DNA of 64,000 nt from positions 782,487-846,486 of the forward strand of contig NZ_PZYY01000001.1 in assembly GCF_003047265.1 (NCBI RefSeq), in the 5' to 3' direction. Numbering within the stretch: position 1 is the first letter of the stretch; every line of letters starts with the position of its first letter. The notes under the pieces are model-generated. The model was not told where the DNA came from. It made no database searches and saw only the letters and a list, made by a program, of their open reading frames with translations. The stretch comes from Nocardioides terrigena. Its GTDB lineage: Bacteria > Actinomycetota > Actinomycetes > Propionibacteriales > Nocardioidaceae. A program made the translations under genes and the position numbers. This document shows, one piece after another, positions 8,424 to 15,563 of the stretch.

Positions 8424-9799
8424 GCCTCGGGCCCCACCAGGTGCAGCCCGACCTGCTCGGCGTTGTCGAAGGAGTCGTCGATGGCGACCAGCGAACGGCC
8501 GGCCGCGTCGAGCATCGAGGCCGCGACGGAGGCGCGGTAGCCCCCGGCGCAGTGCACCCACACCTCGCCCGCGGGCACGTCGGCGAGGCGGTCCCAGAGC
8601 TCGTGGAGCGGGATGTTGACCGCCCCGTCGATGCGCGCGGCGTCGTGCTCGTCCGCCCGGCGCACGTCCAGGACGACCACCTCGCGGTGGTGCCGCACCT
8701 GGGCGAGGTCGGCGAAGGTCGCCGTGGCGAACGAGCTCAGCTCGCGGTCGCTCCAGTCCTCGGGCTTGCCGGTCGCGTGGGCGGCCGGTCGGTCGATGCC
8801 GATCCGGACCAGCTCGCGCTGTGCCTCGGCCACGTCCTCGGCGGTCTCGCCGAGGAGGGTGATCGGGGTGCCCCAGGCGACCAGCCAGCCGAGGTACGTC
8901 GCGAAGCCGCCGTCCAGCCCGAAGTTGAGCGTGCCGGGTGCGTGGCCCGCGGCGAACGCCGTACGGCTGCGCAGGTCCACCACCCACTCGCCGGCCTCGA
9001 TGCGCCGCCGCAGCTCGGCCGCGTCGGCGACCGCCGGGGCGGAGAGGTCGGGCTCGGAGGGCCCGGCGGCGTTGGCCGGGGCCATGTGGGCGTAGTAGGC
9101 CGGCCACGGGCCGAGGCCGGCCAGCAGCTCGTCGACGTAGGTCTGCTCGTCCTGGGTCAGGACGGGGTTGGCCTGCTTCTCCCGGCCGATGGTCGAGGAG
9201 CTCGCGTCCGACTGGGTGGCCGAGCAGAACGAGCCGAAGCCGTGCGTCGGGAAGACCTCCGCGTCGTCGGGCAGCAGCTCGGCCAGCCGGTGGGCGGACG
9301 CGTGCTGGTGGCGGACCAGGTCGTGGGTGTGGTCGGGACCGAGGAGGTCCGGGCGACCGGTCGCGCCGTACAGCAGGGAGCCGCCGGAGAAGACGCCGAC
9401 CGACTGGTCGAGTCCTGCGCCGGTGTCCGTCAGGGCGTAGGAGAGGTGGGTGAACGTGTGGCCGGGGGTCGCCAGCGCGGTGACGCGCATACGTCCACCC
9501 ACCTCGACGACCTGTCCGTCCGCCAGGGGGGTGCGGATGAAGGACACGTCGTCCTCGCCGTTGACGAGGTACTGGGCACCGGTGCGCTCCGCGAGGGCGA
9601 AGCCGCCGGTGACGTAGTCGTTGTGGATGTGGGTCTCGAAGACGTGGGTGAGGCGCACGCCGTGCTCGTCGAGCAGGGCGAGGACGCGGTCGATGTCGCG
9701 CTGCGGGTCGACCACGAACGCGACCTCGCCGTCGTGCACGAGGTAGCTGCGGTCGCCGAGCGTGGGCGTCTCGATCGGGACGATGGTGAGGTCGGCCAT
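8420..9799 (-). CDS. MBL-fold persulfide dioxygenase-like / double rhodanese fusion
   Basis: 459 residues. The N-terminal metallo-beta-lactamase domain shows THIHNDYVTGG near 50-60, TPGHTFTHLSY, and FPTHGFGSFCSA, the ETHE1-type pattern. These enzymes oxidise glutathione- or low-molecular-weight persulfide to sulfite. Two rhodanese modules follow: a degenerate one without a catalytic Cys (around GTLNFGLDGGFATYLGW) and a C-terminal active one with VHCAGGYRAS near 420. The layout resembles CstB, which makes thiosulfate from persulfide. ATG 9799 overlaps the stop of the upstream rhodanese gene (ATGA). An in-frame extension to 10192 is just open GC-rich sequence. Confidence 0.9.
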   Translation of the reverse strand: MADLTIVPIETPTLGDRSYLVHDGEVAFVVDPQRDIDRVLALLDEHGVRLTHVFETHIHNDYVTGGFALAERTGAQYLVNGEDDVSFIRTPLADGQVVEVGGRMRVTALATPGHTFTHLSYALTDTGAGLDQSVGVFSGGSLLYGATGRPDLLGPDHTHDLVRHQHASAHRLAELLPDDAEVFPTHGFGSFCSATQSDASSSTIGREKQANPVLTQDEQTYVDELLAGLGPWPAYYAHMAPANAAGPSEPDLSAPAVADAAELRRRIEAGEWVVDLRSRTAFAAGHAPGTLNFGLDGGFATYLGWLVAWGTPITLLGETAEDVAEAQRELVRIGIDRPAAHATGKPEDWSDRELSSFATATFADLAQVRHHREVVVLDVRRADEHDAARIDGAVNIPLHELWDRLADVPAGEVWVHCAGGYRASVAASMLDAAGRSLVAIDDSFDNAEQVGLHLVGPEA

Positions 9800-10116
9800 C
9801 ACAGACCCACCCCCACCGAGCGGCCGGACTCGATCCAGCCGCGGGTGCCGCCCGCCACCGACACGGCGTCGAAGCCGGAGGCGACGAGGAGGTCGGTCAT
9901 GGCCTTCGAGCGGTTGCCCGAGGCGCAGATGACGTGGACGCGGGCGGACCGGTCGATCTCGTCGAGGCGGGAGGCCAGCTGGCCCATGGGCAGGAGGACC
10001 GCACCGGGCACGTGGGCCTGGGCGTACTCCGCCCGCTCGCGGACGTCGATGGTCACGCCGGAATCGCGCTCGGCGGCGTACGCCTCGAGCGAGATCTCGG
10101 GAGTCTGGTCGGACAT
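9799..10116 (-). CDS. single-domain rhodanese (sulfurtransferase)
   Basis: 105 residues, one rhodanese domain. The active loop is VICASGNRSKA with the catalytic Cys near residue 64; IDVRERAEYAQAHVPGA is the usual substrate-side motif. It would move sulfane sulfur, probably to or from the MBL-rhodanese fusion whose ATG overlaps its stop. It is first in the leftward operon and is read from the intergenic region holding two CstR-type operators, so it is likely induced when the repressor is persulfidated. Confidence 0.9.
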   Translation of the reverse strand: MSDQTPEISLEAYAAERDSGVTIDVRERAEYAQAHVPGAVLLPMGQLASRLDEIDRSARVHVICASGNRSKAMTDLLVASGFDAVSVAGGTRGWIESGRSVGVGL

Positions 10117-10149
10117 GCGGTTCCTCTCTGCGGTGCGGTTCTCGGGCTG

Positions 10150-10179
10150 TTGAGAAATACCCTAGGGGGTATGTACGAT
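10150..10179 (+). promoter_or_regulatory. promoter of DUF302-cstR unit with embedded operator
   Basis: A possible -35 TTGAGA (10150-10155) and -10 TACGAT (10174-10179) are separated by 18 bp. Operator 1 (10157-10172) fills the spacer, so bound repressor would block RNA polymerase. On the other strand a divergent promoter (TTGCAT, 17 bp, TAGGGT) can be read for the rhodanese operon, with its -10 inside operator 1. Confidence 0.5.
10157..10172. promoter_or_regulatory. CsoR/CstR-type operator 1
   Basis: The 16-mer ATACCCTAGGGGGTAT has 6-bp inverted arms (ATACCC/GGGTAT) around TAGG. It matches the known G/C-tract operators of the CsoR/CstR family and closely resembles the perfect palindrome at 13683-13698. 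Confidence 0.8.
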
Positions 10180-10188
10180 GAATGCAAA

Positions 10189-10204
10189 ACACCCCCGGGG
10201 GTAT
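10189..10204. promoter_or_regulatory. CsoR/CstR-type operator 2
   Basis: ACACCCCCGGGGGTAT differs by one base from the perfect palindrome ATACCCCCGGGGGTAT. It lies 32 bp (about three helical turns) from operator 1, start to start, so two repressor assemblies could bind the same face of the divergent promoter region. Confidence 0.78.
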
Positions 10205-10249
10205 TCCACCGTCCTAGGGGAATCGACGGATCGAGGAGATGATCGGCGG

Positions 10250-10648
10250 ATGGACTACACGCTGAGCACGACACTGGCCCTGCCGTACGACGACGCGGTC
10301 GCCGCGACGAGGGAGGCGCTGGCCGACCAGGGATTCGGCATCCTCACGGAGATCGACCTGGCGGCCACCATGAAGGCCAAGCTCGACGTGGAGCTGCCGG
10401 CCCAGGTGATCCTGGGCGCGTGCCGCCCGCCCCTCGCCTACGAAGCGATCCAGGTCGACCCCTCGATCGCCGCCGTGCTGCCCTGCAACGTGGTGGTCCG
10501 GTCGATAGACGAGGGCACCACGGTCGTGGAGGCCTTCGACCCGGCCGTCATGATGGGGATGTCCGACCAGCCCGCCCTCGGTCGCGTTGCCACGGACGCC
10601 CGCCAGCGCATCACCGCGGCACTCGCCGCGCTCACCCAGGAGGACTGA
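10250..10648 (+). CDS. DUF302 domain protein
   Basis: 132 residues from the ATG at 10250, with GAGGAG upstream; an in-frame start at 10178 would place coding sequence across the operators and is rejected. The DUF302 fold is visible in the N-terminal strand (DYTLSTTLALPYDDAVAATREAL), the central GACRPPLAYEAIQVDPSIAAVLPCNVVV block and the C-terminal helix. DUF302 proteins often accompany sulfur-oxidation and persulfide genes, but no activity is established. The stop overlaps the start of the repressor gene by one base (TGATG), so both are made together under the operators. Confidence 0.85.
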   Translation: MDYTLSTTLALPYDDAVAATREALADQGFGILTEIDLAATMKAKLDVELPAQVILGACRPPLAYEAIQVDPSIAAVLPCNVVVRSIDEGTTVVEAFDPAVMMGMSDQPALGRVATDARQRITAALAALTQED

Positions 10649-10911
10649 TGGAGCTCGACCCCACCGAGATGACCCCCGTCATCAACCGCATCAAGCGGGC
10701 CCAGGGCCAGCTGGCCGGCGTGCTGCGCCTGCTCGAGGAGGGGCGCGACTGCGAGGACGTCGTCACCCAGCTCGCCGCCGTGTCCAAGGCGCTGGACCGG
10801 GCCGGCTTCGCCATCGTGGCCAGCGGACTCCAGCAGTGCCTGACGGCCGGCGACGGCATCGACGGCGTGGACGTCAAGAAGATGGAGAAGCTCTTCCTGT
10901 CCCTCGCCTGA
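10648..10911 (+). CDS. CsoR/CstR family repressor, predicted persulfide sensor
   Basis: 87 residues, all-helical DUF156 protein. The first signature RIKRAQGQLAGVLRLLEEGRDC is complete. The two conserved thiols are C35 (GRDCEDV) and C64 (LQQC). Copper-sensing CsoR proteins have a His four residues before the second Cys; here that position is Gly60, so the Cu(I) site is incomplete and a CstR-like persulfide sensor is favoured. CstR forms di- to tetrasulfide links between these thiols and leaves DNA. The gene context (rhodanese, MBL dioxygenase, TauE, DUF302) and three family-type operators nearby support this. Autoregulation is likely. Confidence 0.88.
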   Translation: MELDPTEMTPVINRIKRAQGQLAGVLRLLEEGRDCEDVVTQLAAVSKALDRAGFAIVASGLQQCLTAGDGIDGVDVKKMEKLFLSLA

Positions 10912-10916
10912 GGGAG

Positions 10917-10942
10917 GGGTGGTCGGCCGGGTCCGGCCACCC
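10917..10942 (+). terminator. hairpin after the repressor gene
   Basis: GGGTGGTCGG and CCGGCCACCC form a 10-bp stem with one G-U pair and a 6-nt loop, starting five bases after the stop. There is no T tract, as is usual in high-GC actinobacteria. It would separate the CstR unit from the ArsR-rhodanese operon. Confidence 0.5.
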
Positions 10943-10953
10943 ATGTCCTACGA

Positions 10954-10975
10954 TCCTCCAAAGATCTTTGGAGGA
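10954..10975 (+). promoter_or_regulatory. perfect 22-bp palindrome covering the ribosome binding site
   Basis: An uninterrupted inverted repeat centred between 10964 and 10965 with core CCAAAGATCTTTGG. Its right arm contains GGAGGA (10970-10975), the Shine-Dalgarno of the ArsR-rhodanese gene. The size and symmetry suit an ArsR-family dimer site. In RNA the same sequence could pair and hide the ribosome site. Confidence 0.8.
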
Positions 10976-11653
10976 ATGGTGGACAGAGACGATCGCAGGT
11001 CCCGCGTGTTCGACGAGCTGGCCGTCGTGGGCAAGGCCTTCGGCAGCGCCAAGCGACTCGAGCTCGTCGAGCTGCTCGCTCAGGGTGAACGCACCGTCGA
11101 AGCGCTGGCGCGCGCTGCCGACATGGGCGTCAGCACCGCATCGGCGCACCTGCAGGTGCTCAAGCTGGCCAACCTGGTCGCCACCCGGCGTGAGGGGACC
11201 AAGGTCCACTACCGCCTGGCCGGCGACGACGTGGCCCGGCTGTACGCCGCGATGCGTGCCGTGGCCCGGGAGCGTTCCGCCGACGTCGGTCGCGCCCTGG
11301 ACGCCTACCTGAACATCCCCGGCTCCGACGAGGTCGGGCTGGTCGGCCGCGACGAGCTCCAGGGGCTGCTGGGGTCGGGCGCGATCACGCTGCTGGACGT
11401 GCGTCCTCGCGAGGAGTTCCTCGCTGGGCACATCCCCGGCGCCCGGAGTGTGCCGCTGGGGACCCTCGCCGACGAGGCGGGTGGCCTGCGCGGGGCGCCG
11501 TCGGTCGTCGCCTACTGTCGCGGCAGCTTCTGCGTGATGGCGCACGACGCTGTCCGCCTCCTCGGTGGCGAGGGGGTCGAGGCGCGGCGACTCGAGGACG
11601 GCATGCTCGAGTGGCGCTCGGCCGGACTCCCCGTCCTGGAGGGTGTCGCGTGA
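10976..11653 (+). CDS. ArsR-family winged-helix regulator fused to rhodanese
   Basis: About 225 residues. The N-terminal 100 residues are an ArsR HTH (ERTVEALARAADMGVSTASAHLQVLKLANLV, wing TKVHYRLA). The C-terminal 110 are a rhodanese with LDVRPREEFLAGHIPGA and loop AYCRGSFCVMA. The HTH has no cysteine; the two in the rhodanese loop are the only thiols, so sensing should occur there. The SD directly abuts ATG 10976, while the next codon, GTG 10979, has a better distance; either may be used. It heads an operon in which every following gene overlaps the previous one. The palindrome upstream suggests autoregulation. Confidence 0.88.
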   Translation: MVDRDDRRSRVFDELAVVGKAFGSAKRLELVELLAQGERTVEALARAADMGVSTASAHLQVLKLANLVATRREGTKVHYRLAGDDVARLYAAMRAVARERSADVGRALDAYLNIPGSDEVGLVGRDELQGLLGSGAITLLDVRPREEFLAGHIPGARSVPLGTLADEAGGLRGAPSVVAYCRGSFCVMAHDAVRLLGGEGVEARRLEDGMLEWRSAGLPVLEGVA

Positions 11654-12129
11654 GGGCGGTGATGGGCGTCCTGGTCGCCTGGCCCGCCCGCCGCTGGCTG
11701 GTCGCGCTGGCCGCGACCGCGGTCTTCGTCCTGCTCGTGGCGGTGCCGACCGACCTGGTCGACACCCCGGTGTTCGGGCGCGAGATCCCACCGACGTGGT
11801 GGGCGTGGCCGGCGCTGCTGGTGTCCTCGCTGCTCGGGGGACTCCTCACCGCGACGTACGTGCGAGCCCCGTCCCAGCCCGACCGCGCCTCGAGCCGCCG
11901 CGGTGGGTGGGTCGGTGGCCTGCTCACCTACTTCGCCGTGGGCTGTCCGGTGTGCAACAAGCTCGTCCTCCTTGCCCTCGGCAGCGCCGGTGCGATCACG
12001 TGGTTCGAGCCGTTCCAGCCCGTTCTCCAGGGCGTTGCCGTCCTGGTCCTGCTCTGGGCGCTGCGCAGCCGGCTGCTCGGAGAGCTGTCCTGTCCCACCA
12101 CCGAGTCCGGAGTCCTCGCCCGTGCCTGA
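11650..12129 (+). CDS. small membrane protein with intramembrane CPVC motif
   Basis: About 159 residues. GTG 11650 overlaps the previous stop (GTGA). Four hydrophobic segments are visible: WLVALAATAVFVLLVAVP, WWAWPALLVSSLLGGLLTA, LTYFAVGCPVCNKLVLLALG and VLQGVAVLVLLWALR. The CPVC redox-type motif sits at the start of the third helix. A further Cys lies near the C terminus (GELSCPTTE). A CxxC in a membrane helix recalls DsbB, VKOR and CcdA, but the sequence is not clearly any of these. Between a rhodanese regulator and a DsbA-like protein it is probably a thiol-redox or sulfur-transfer partner. Function not recognised. Confidence 0.7.
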   Translation: MRAVMGVLVAWPARRWLVALAATAVFVLLVAVPTDLVDTPVFGREIPPTWWAWPALLVSSLLGGLLTATYVRAPSQPDRASSRRGGWVGGLLTYFAVGCPVCNKLVLLALGSAGAITWFEPFQPVLQGVAVLVLLWALRSRLLGELSCPTTESGVLARA

Positions 12130-12841
12130 TCGCCGCAAGAGTCCCGTTGTCCCTCTCGTCATCGCCGTGATCGCCGCGGTCGCGCTGGCCGTGGTCCTCG
12201 TCCGGGGAGGTGATGAGGAGGCCGCGAAGGAGGGCGCCGCCACCGGTTCGGCGCCCGCGTCCACGTCGACGGCGCCACCCGAGACATGGGAGCAGCTCGT
12301 GCGCAGGGACCCCGACGACCCGATGGCGCTCGGTGACGTGGACGCGCCGGTCGTGATGATCGCCTACTCCGAGTTCCAGTGCCCGTTCTGCGGCAAGTTC
12401 GCCCGCGACACCGAGCCCGCACTGGTGGAGAAGTACGTCGAGGACGGGACGCTGCGCATCGAGTGGCGCGACTTCCCCTACCTCGGCCCGGAGTCGTCCC
12501 TGGCTGCGCAGGGTGGTCGTGCCGCCGCCGCGCAGGACCGGTTCTGGGAGTTCGAGGAGGCCATGTACGCCGACCAGCTGCCCCCCAACAGCGGCAGGCT
12601 GGACGAGGGCCACCTCGTCTCGGTCGCCGAGAAGATCGGTCTCGACGTCGACAGGTTCCGTGAGGACCTCGCCTCCCCAGACGTCGAGAGGGCCGTCGAG
12701 GAGGACTTCGCGGAGGGCCAGGCCATCGGGGTGACCGGCACGCCGGCGTTCGTGGTCAACGGAGTCCCGGTGATCGGCGCGCAGCCCACCGAGGTCTTCG
12801 AGCAGACGATCGAGAAGGCGGCCGAGGACGCGGGATCGTGA
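12122..12841 (+). CDS. membrane-anchored DsbA-like thioredoxin-fold protein
   Basis: 239 residues from GTG 12122, overlapping the previous gene by 8 bp. One N-terminal anchor (residues 9-26) is followed by a Thr/Ser/Pro linker, then a DsbA-type thioredoxin fold with active site SEFQCPFCGKFA near 85 and cis-Pro loop VTGTPAFVVNG near 205. Such proteins oxidise, reduce or isomerise disulfides outside the membrane. The next gene is a CcdA-like electron conduit whose GTG overlaps its stop, so the pair probably works as a reductive relay. Confidence 0.88.
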   Translation: MPDRRKSPVVPLVIAVIAAVALAVVLVRGGDEEAAKEGAATGSAPASTSTAPPETWEQLVRRDPDDPMALGDVDAPVVMIAYSEFQCPFCGKFARDTEPALVEKYVEDGTLRIEWRDFPYLGPESSLAAQGGRAAAAQDRFWEFEEAMYADQLPPNSGRLDEGHLVSVAEKIGLDVDRFREDLASPDVERAVEEDFAEGQAIGVTGTPAFVVNGVPVIGAQPTEVFEQTIEKAAEDAGS

Positions 12842-13680
12842 GCGAGGTGGGAGTGCTGGCCGCCTTCGCGGCCGGGATCCTGGCGCTGCTGTCACCGTGC
12901 AGCGCGCTGCTGCTGCCCTCGTTCTTCGCCTATGCCTTCGCCAGTGGCCGCGCGCTGGTCGCGCGTACCTTCGTCTTCTACGTCGGCCTGCTGGTGACCC
13001 TGGTGCCGCTCGGCACGGGAGCCAGTGCGGCGTCATCCCTCTTCTACGGCCACCGTCCGCTGCTCATCGCGATCGCGGGGTGGGCGATCATCGCCCTCGG
13101 TGTGCTGCAGCTGCTCGGTCGAGGTTTCGCGGTGCCGGGTGCCCGGCGGCTCCAGTCCCTCGTCGCCTCGCGCGGGGACGACGGATGGCTCTCCACGCTG
13201 CTCCTCGGCGCCGTCTACGGACTCGCCGGATTCTGCTCGGGTCCGGTCCTGGGTGCGATCCTGACCGTGGCGGCCACCCAGGAGTCCCCGTGGCAGGGCG
13301 GCGCGCTGCTGGCGGTGTACGCCCTCGGCATGGCGGCCCCGCTACTGCTCCTGGCGGCGGCCTGGGACCGCTTCGACCTCGGCAGTCGCCGCTGGTTGCG
13401 TGGTCGCACGCTGGCAGTCGGCGCCCTCCGCGTGCACACCACGTCGCTGGTGGCCGGCCTGCTCTTCATCGCTGTCGGAGTCGTGTTCCTCCGCTACGAC
13501 GGCACGGCAGGGCTGACGGGTTCGCTGGGAATGGGCGACCTCACCGATGTCGAGTACGCCGCGCAACAGGCCGTCACCGAGTGGGCGGCGTACCTCCCTT
13601 CCTGGGTCCTCCCCCTGGCCGTGGCGCTCGTCGCCGGTGTGGTGGCCTGGCGCCGCCGCACCCCGCGAACGCCAGCTTGA
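12838..13680 (+). CDS. CcdA/DsbD-like thiol-electron membrane transporter
   Basis: 280 residues, about seven hydrophobic segments. The two intramembrane cysteine motifs expected of CcdA are present: LLSPCSALLLPSF near 17-29 and LAGFCSGPVLGA near 130-141. CcdA moves reducing equivalents from cytoplasmic thioredoxin to extracytoplasmic thioredoxin-fold partners. Here the DsbA-like protein lies upstream with a GTGA overlap, and a thioredoxin gene lies 90 bp downstream, so donor and acceptor are both next to it. It could also serve cytochrome c maturation, but no other cyc genes are here. Its stop codon lies in the -35 of the thioredoxin promoter. Confidence 0.85.
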   Translation: MSEVGVLAAFAAGILALLSPCSALLLPSFFAYAFASGRALVARTFVFYVGLLVTLVPLGTGASAASSLFYGHRPLLIAIAGWAIIALGVLQLLGRGFAVPGARRLQSLVASRGDDGWLSTLLLGAVYGLAGFCSGPVLGAILTVAATQESPWQGGALLAVYALGMAAPLLLLAAAWDRFDLGSRRWLRGRTLAVGALRVHTTSLVAGLLFIAVGVVFLRYDGTAGLTGSLGMGDLTDVEYAAQQAVTEWAAYLPSWVLPLAVALVAGVVAWRRRTPRTPA

Positions 13681-13705
13681 AAATACCCCCGGGGGTATCT
13701 AGTCT
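13677..13705 (+). promoter_or_regulatory. thioredoxin promoter with operator in its spacer
   Basis: TTGAAA (13677-13682) and TAGTCT (13700-13705) are 17 bp apart, a good sigma70-type pair. The 16-bp CstR-type operator occupies 13683-13698, i.e. nearly the whole spacer. A repressor bound there would exclude RNA polymerase. Confidence 0.65.
13683..13698. promoter_or_regulatory. CsoR/CstR-type operator 3 (perfect palindrome)
   Basis: ATACCCCCGGGGGTAT is a perfect 16-bp palindrome and the best copy in the window. A weaker partial copy (AACCCCCGGGG) begins 29 bp downstream at 13712. The repressor gene is 2.8 kb away; no other CsoR-like gene is in the window. Confidence 0.85.
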
Positions 13706-13770
13706 TGAAGAAACCCCCGGGGTCGGGTGCCACATCCGACATCCACCCCGGCCGACCGAAGGAGGACCCC

Positions 13771-14133
13771 TTGGCAACCATCGCTCTCGGCGCCGACAAC
13801 TTCGAGGCCACCATCACCTCGCACGACATGGTCATCGTCGACTTCTGGGCATCGTGGTGCGGCCCGTGCCGCAACTTCGCGCCCGTGTTCGAGGCGGCCT
13901 CCGAGGCCCACCCGGACCTGGTGTTCGGCAAGGTCGACACCGAGGCCGAGCAGGCCCTGTCCGCTGCTGCCCAGATCAGCTCCATCCCGACGTTGATGGC
14001 CTTCAAGGACGGCAAGCTCGTCTTCTCCCAGCCGGGCGCGCTGCCTGCGGCCGCCCTCGAGCAGCTCATCGAGGGCATCCGGGGCCTGGACATGGCCCAG
14101 CTGGCCGCCGACGGCGCTCCGCAGAGCGCCTGA
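13771..14133 (+). CDS. thioredoxin
   Basis: 120 residues, canonical thioredoxin: FWASWCGPCRNFAPVFE with WCGPC near residue 30, and the SSIPTLMAFKDG cis-Pro loop. The TTG at 13771 is the likely start, because AAGGAGGA lies just before it and the reading frame upstream crosses the promoter. The promoter spacer holds a CstR-type operator, so this thioredoxin should be induced by reactive sulfur. It probably feeds electrons to the CcdA-like protein upstream or removes persulfides from proteins directly. Confidence 0.9.
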   Translation: MATIALGADNFEATITSHDMVIVDFWASWCGPCRNFAPVFEAASEAHPDLVFGKVDTEAEQALSAAAQISSIPTLMAFKDGKLVFSQPGALPAAALEQLIEGIRGLDMAQLAADGAPQSA

Positions 14134-14158
14134 TGGAGCCCCGCCACCTCACCCGTCC

Positions 14159-15418
14159 GTGAGGGCCACGGACGCGCCGCCCACCCTCGGCCTGCGCCAG
14201 AACGCCGCCCAGTTCACCCTGCTGGTCGTGGTCAACGCGCTGGTCGGGGGCATGCTCGGGCAGGAACGCACCGTCGTACCACTGCTCGGCGCGGAGGAGT
14301 TCGGGCTCACCGGTTACACCGCCGGGCTCACCTTCATCCTCGTCTTCGGCCTCTCCAAGGCGGTCGCCAACTACCTGGCGGGCACCTGGGGGGACCGGTA
14401 CGGGCGCAAGCCCGTCCTGGTGGCGGGCTGGCTCATCGCCGTGCCCGTCCCGCTGCTGCTCATCTGGGCCCCGAGCTGGGGCTGGGTGGTCGCGGCCAAC
14501 GTGCTGCTCGGCCTCTCGCAGGGACTCACGTGGTCGACGACCGTGGTGATGAAGATCGACCTCGTCGGCCCGCAGCGGCGCGGCTTCGCGATGGGGCTCA
14601 ACGAGGCGGCCGGCTACGGCGCGGTCGCGGTCACCGCGCTGGCCACCGGCTACCTCGCCGAGGCCTACGGCCTGCGGCCGGCGCCGTTCCTCCTCGGTGC
14701 CGCCTTCGCCGCCCTGGGCCTGGGGTTGTCGACGCTGGCGGTCCGCGAGACCAGGGAGCACGTCCGCCTCGAGACGGCGACCCACGTGGCCCGCGGGGAC
14801 GGCCGGCACGACCACCTGCACGACGAGCTGACCGACCGGCAGGTCTTCGTGCAGACGAGCTTCCGCGAGCCGGCGCTCTCCTCCGCGAGCCAGGCCGGGC
14901 TGGTCAACAACCTCAACGACGGACTCGCCTGGGGGCTCTTCCCGGTGATGTTCGCCGCCGCCGGGCTCACCGTCGATCGCATCGGCGTGCTCGCCGCCCT
15001 CTACCCGGCGGTGTGGGGGATCGGCCAGCTGGTGACCGGCGCGCTGTCGGACCGGGTCGGTCGCAAGTGGATGATCGCGGGCGGGATGTGGGTCCAGGCC
15101 CTCGCCCTCGGACTGATGGCGGCCGGCGGGTCCTTCGCCGCCTGGGCGGTCGCGGCCGCCCTCCTCGGGGCCGGCACGGCGATGGTCTACCCGACGCTCC
15201 TCGCCGCCATCGGCGACGTGGCGCACCCGGCCTGGCGCGGCCGGGCGGTCGGCATCTACCGCCTGTGGCGCGACGGCGGCTTCGCCGTGGGTGCCCTCAC
15301 CGCCGGCCTCGTCGCCGACGCCTGGGAGATCGACGCGGCCGTGTGGACGGTCGCCGTCCTCACCGCCCTCTCCGGTGGTCTGGTCGCGGTGCGGATGTAC
15401 GAGACCCACGTGGCCTGA
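14159..15418 (+). CDS. MFS transporter
   Basis: 419 residues, twelve predicted helices in two halves. The MFS motif A appears twice: GDRYGRKPVLV near 80 and SDRVGRKWMIAGG near 300, with a His-rich cytoplasmic loop (GDGRHDHLHDELTDRQ) between the halves. GTG start, 25 bp after the thioredoxin gene, so probably co-transcribed from the CstR-controlled promoter. The substrate cannot be read from the sequence; a sulfur compound or metal-thiol exporter would fit the context. Confidence 0.88.
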   Translation: MRATDAPPTLGLRQNAAQFTLLVVVNALVGGMLGQERTVVPLLGAEEFGLTGYTAGLTFILVFGLSKAVANYLAGTWGDRYGRKPVLVAGWLIAVPVPLLLIWAPSWGWVVAANVLLGLSQGLTWSTTVVMKIDLVGPQRRGFAMGLNEAAGYGAVAVTALATGYLAEAYGLRPAPFLLGAAFAALGLGLSTLAVRETREHVRLETATHVARGDGRHDHLHDELTDRQVFVQTSFREPALSSASQAGLVNNLNDGLAWGLFPVMFAAAGLTVDRIGVLAALYPAVWGIGQLVTGALSDRVGRKWMIAGGMWVQALALGLMAAGGSFAAWAVAAALLGAGTAMVYPTLLAAIGDVAHPAWRGRAVGIYRLWRDGGFAVGALTAGLVADAWEIDAAVWTVAVLTALSGGLVAVRMYETHVA

Positions 15419-15450
15419 CCGGCGAGCAGCGTCGCCACGCCCGCCGGGCG

Positions 15451-15537
15451 CGTAGACACGCGGACACAACCCCGGGGGTGACCGCCCGGCCCCGTGTGCG
15501 GCCGGACCGCCGGGGCAGTTGTGTCCGCGTGTCTACG
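15451..15537. repeat. 87-nt long inverted repeat (20-bp perfect arms)
   Basis: Arms at 15451-15470 and 15518-15537 are exact reverse complements (CGTAGACACGCGGACACAAC). The 47-nt middle is itself partly self-complementary (CCGGCC/GGCCGG around CCGTGTGC). It lies alone between the MFS gene and the DUF1353 gene and carries no ORF of its own. It is longer than an ordinary terminator and has no T tract; it resembles a REP- or MITE-like palindromic element, though it may also stop transcription. Confidence 0.75.
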
Positions 15538-15563
15538 TCGGTGGTCGGTGCCAGAGTGGACCC

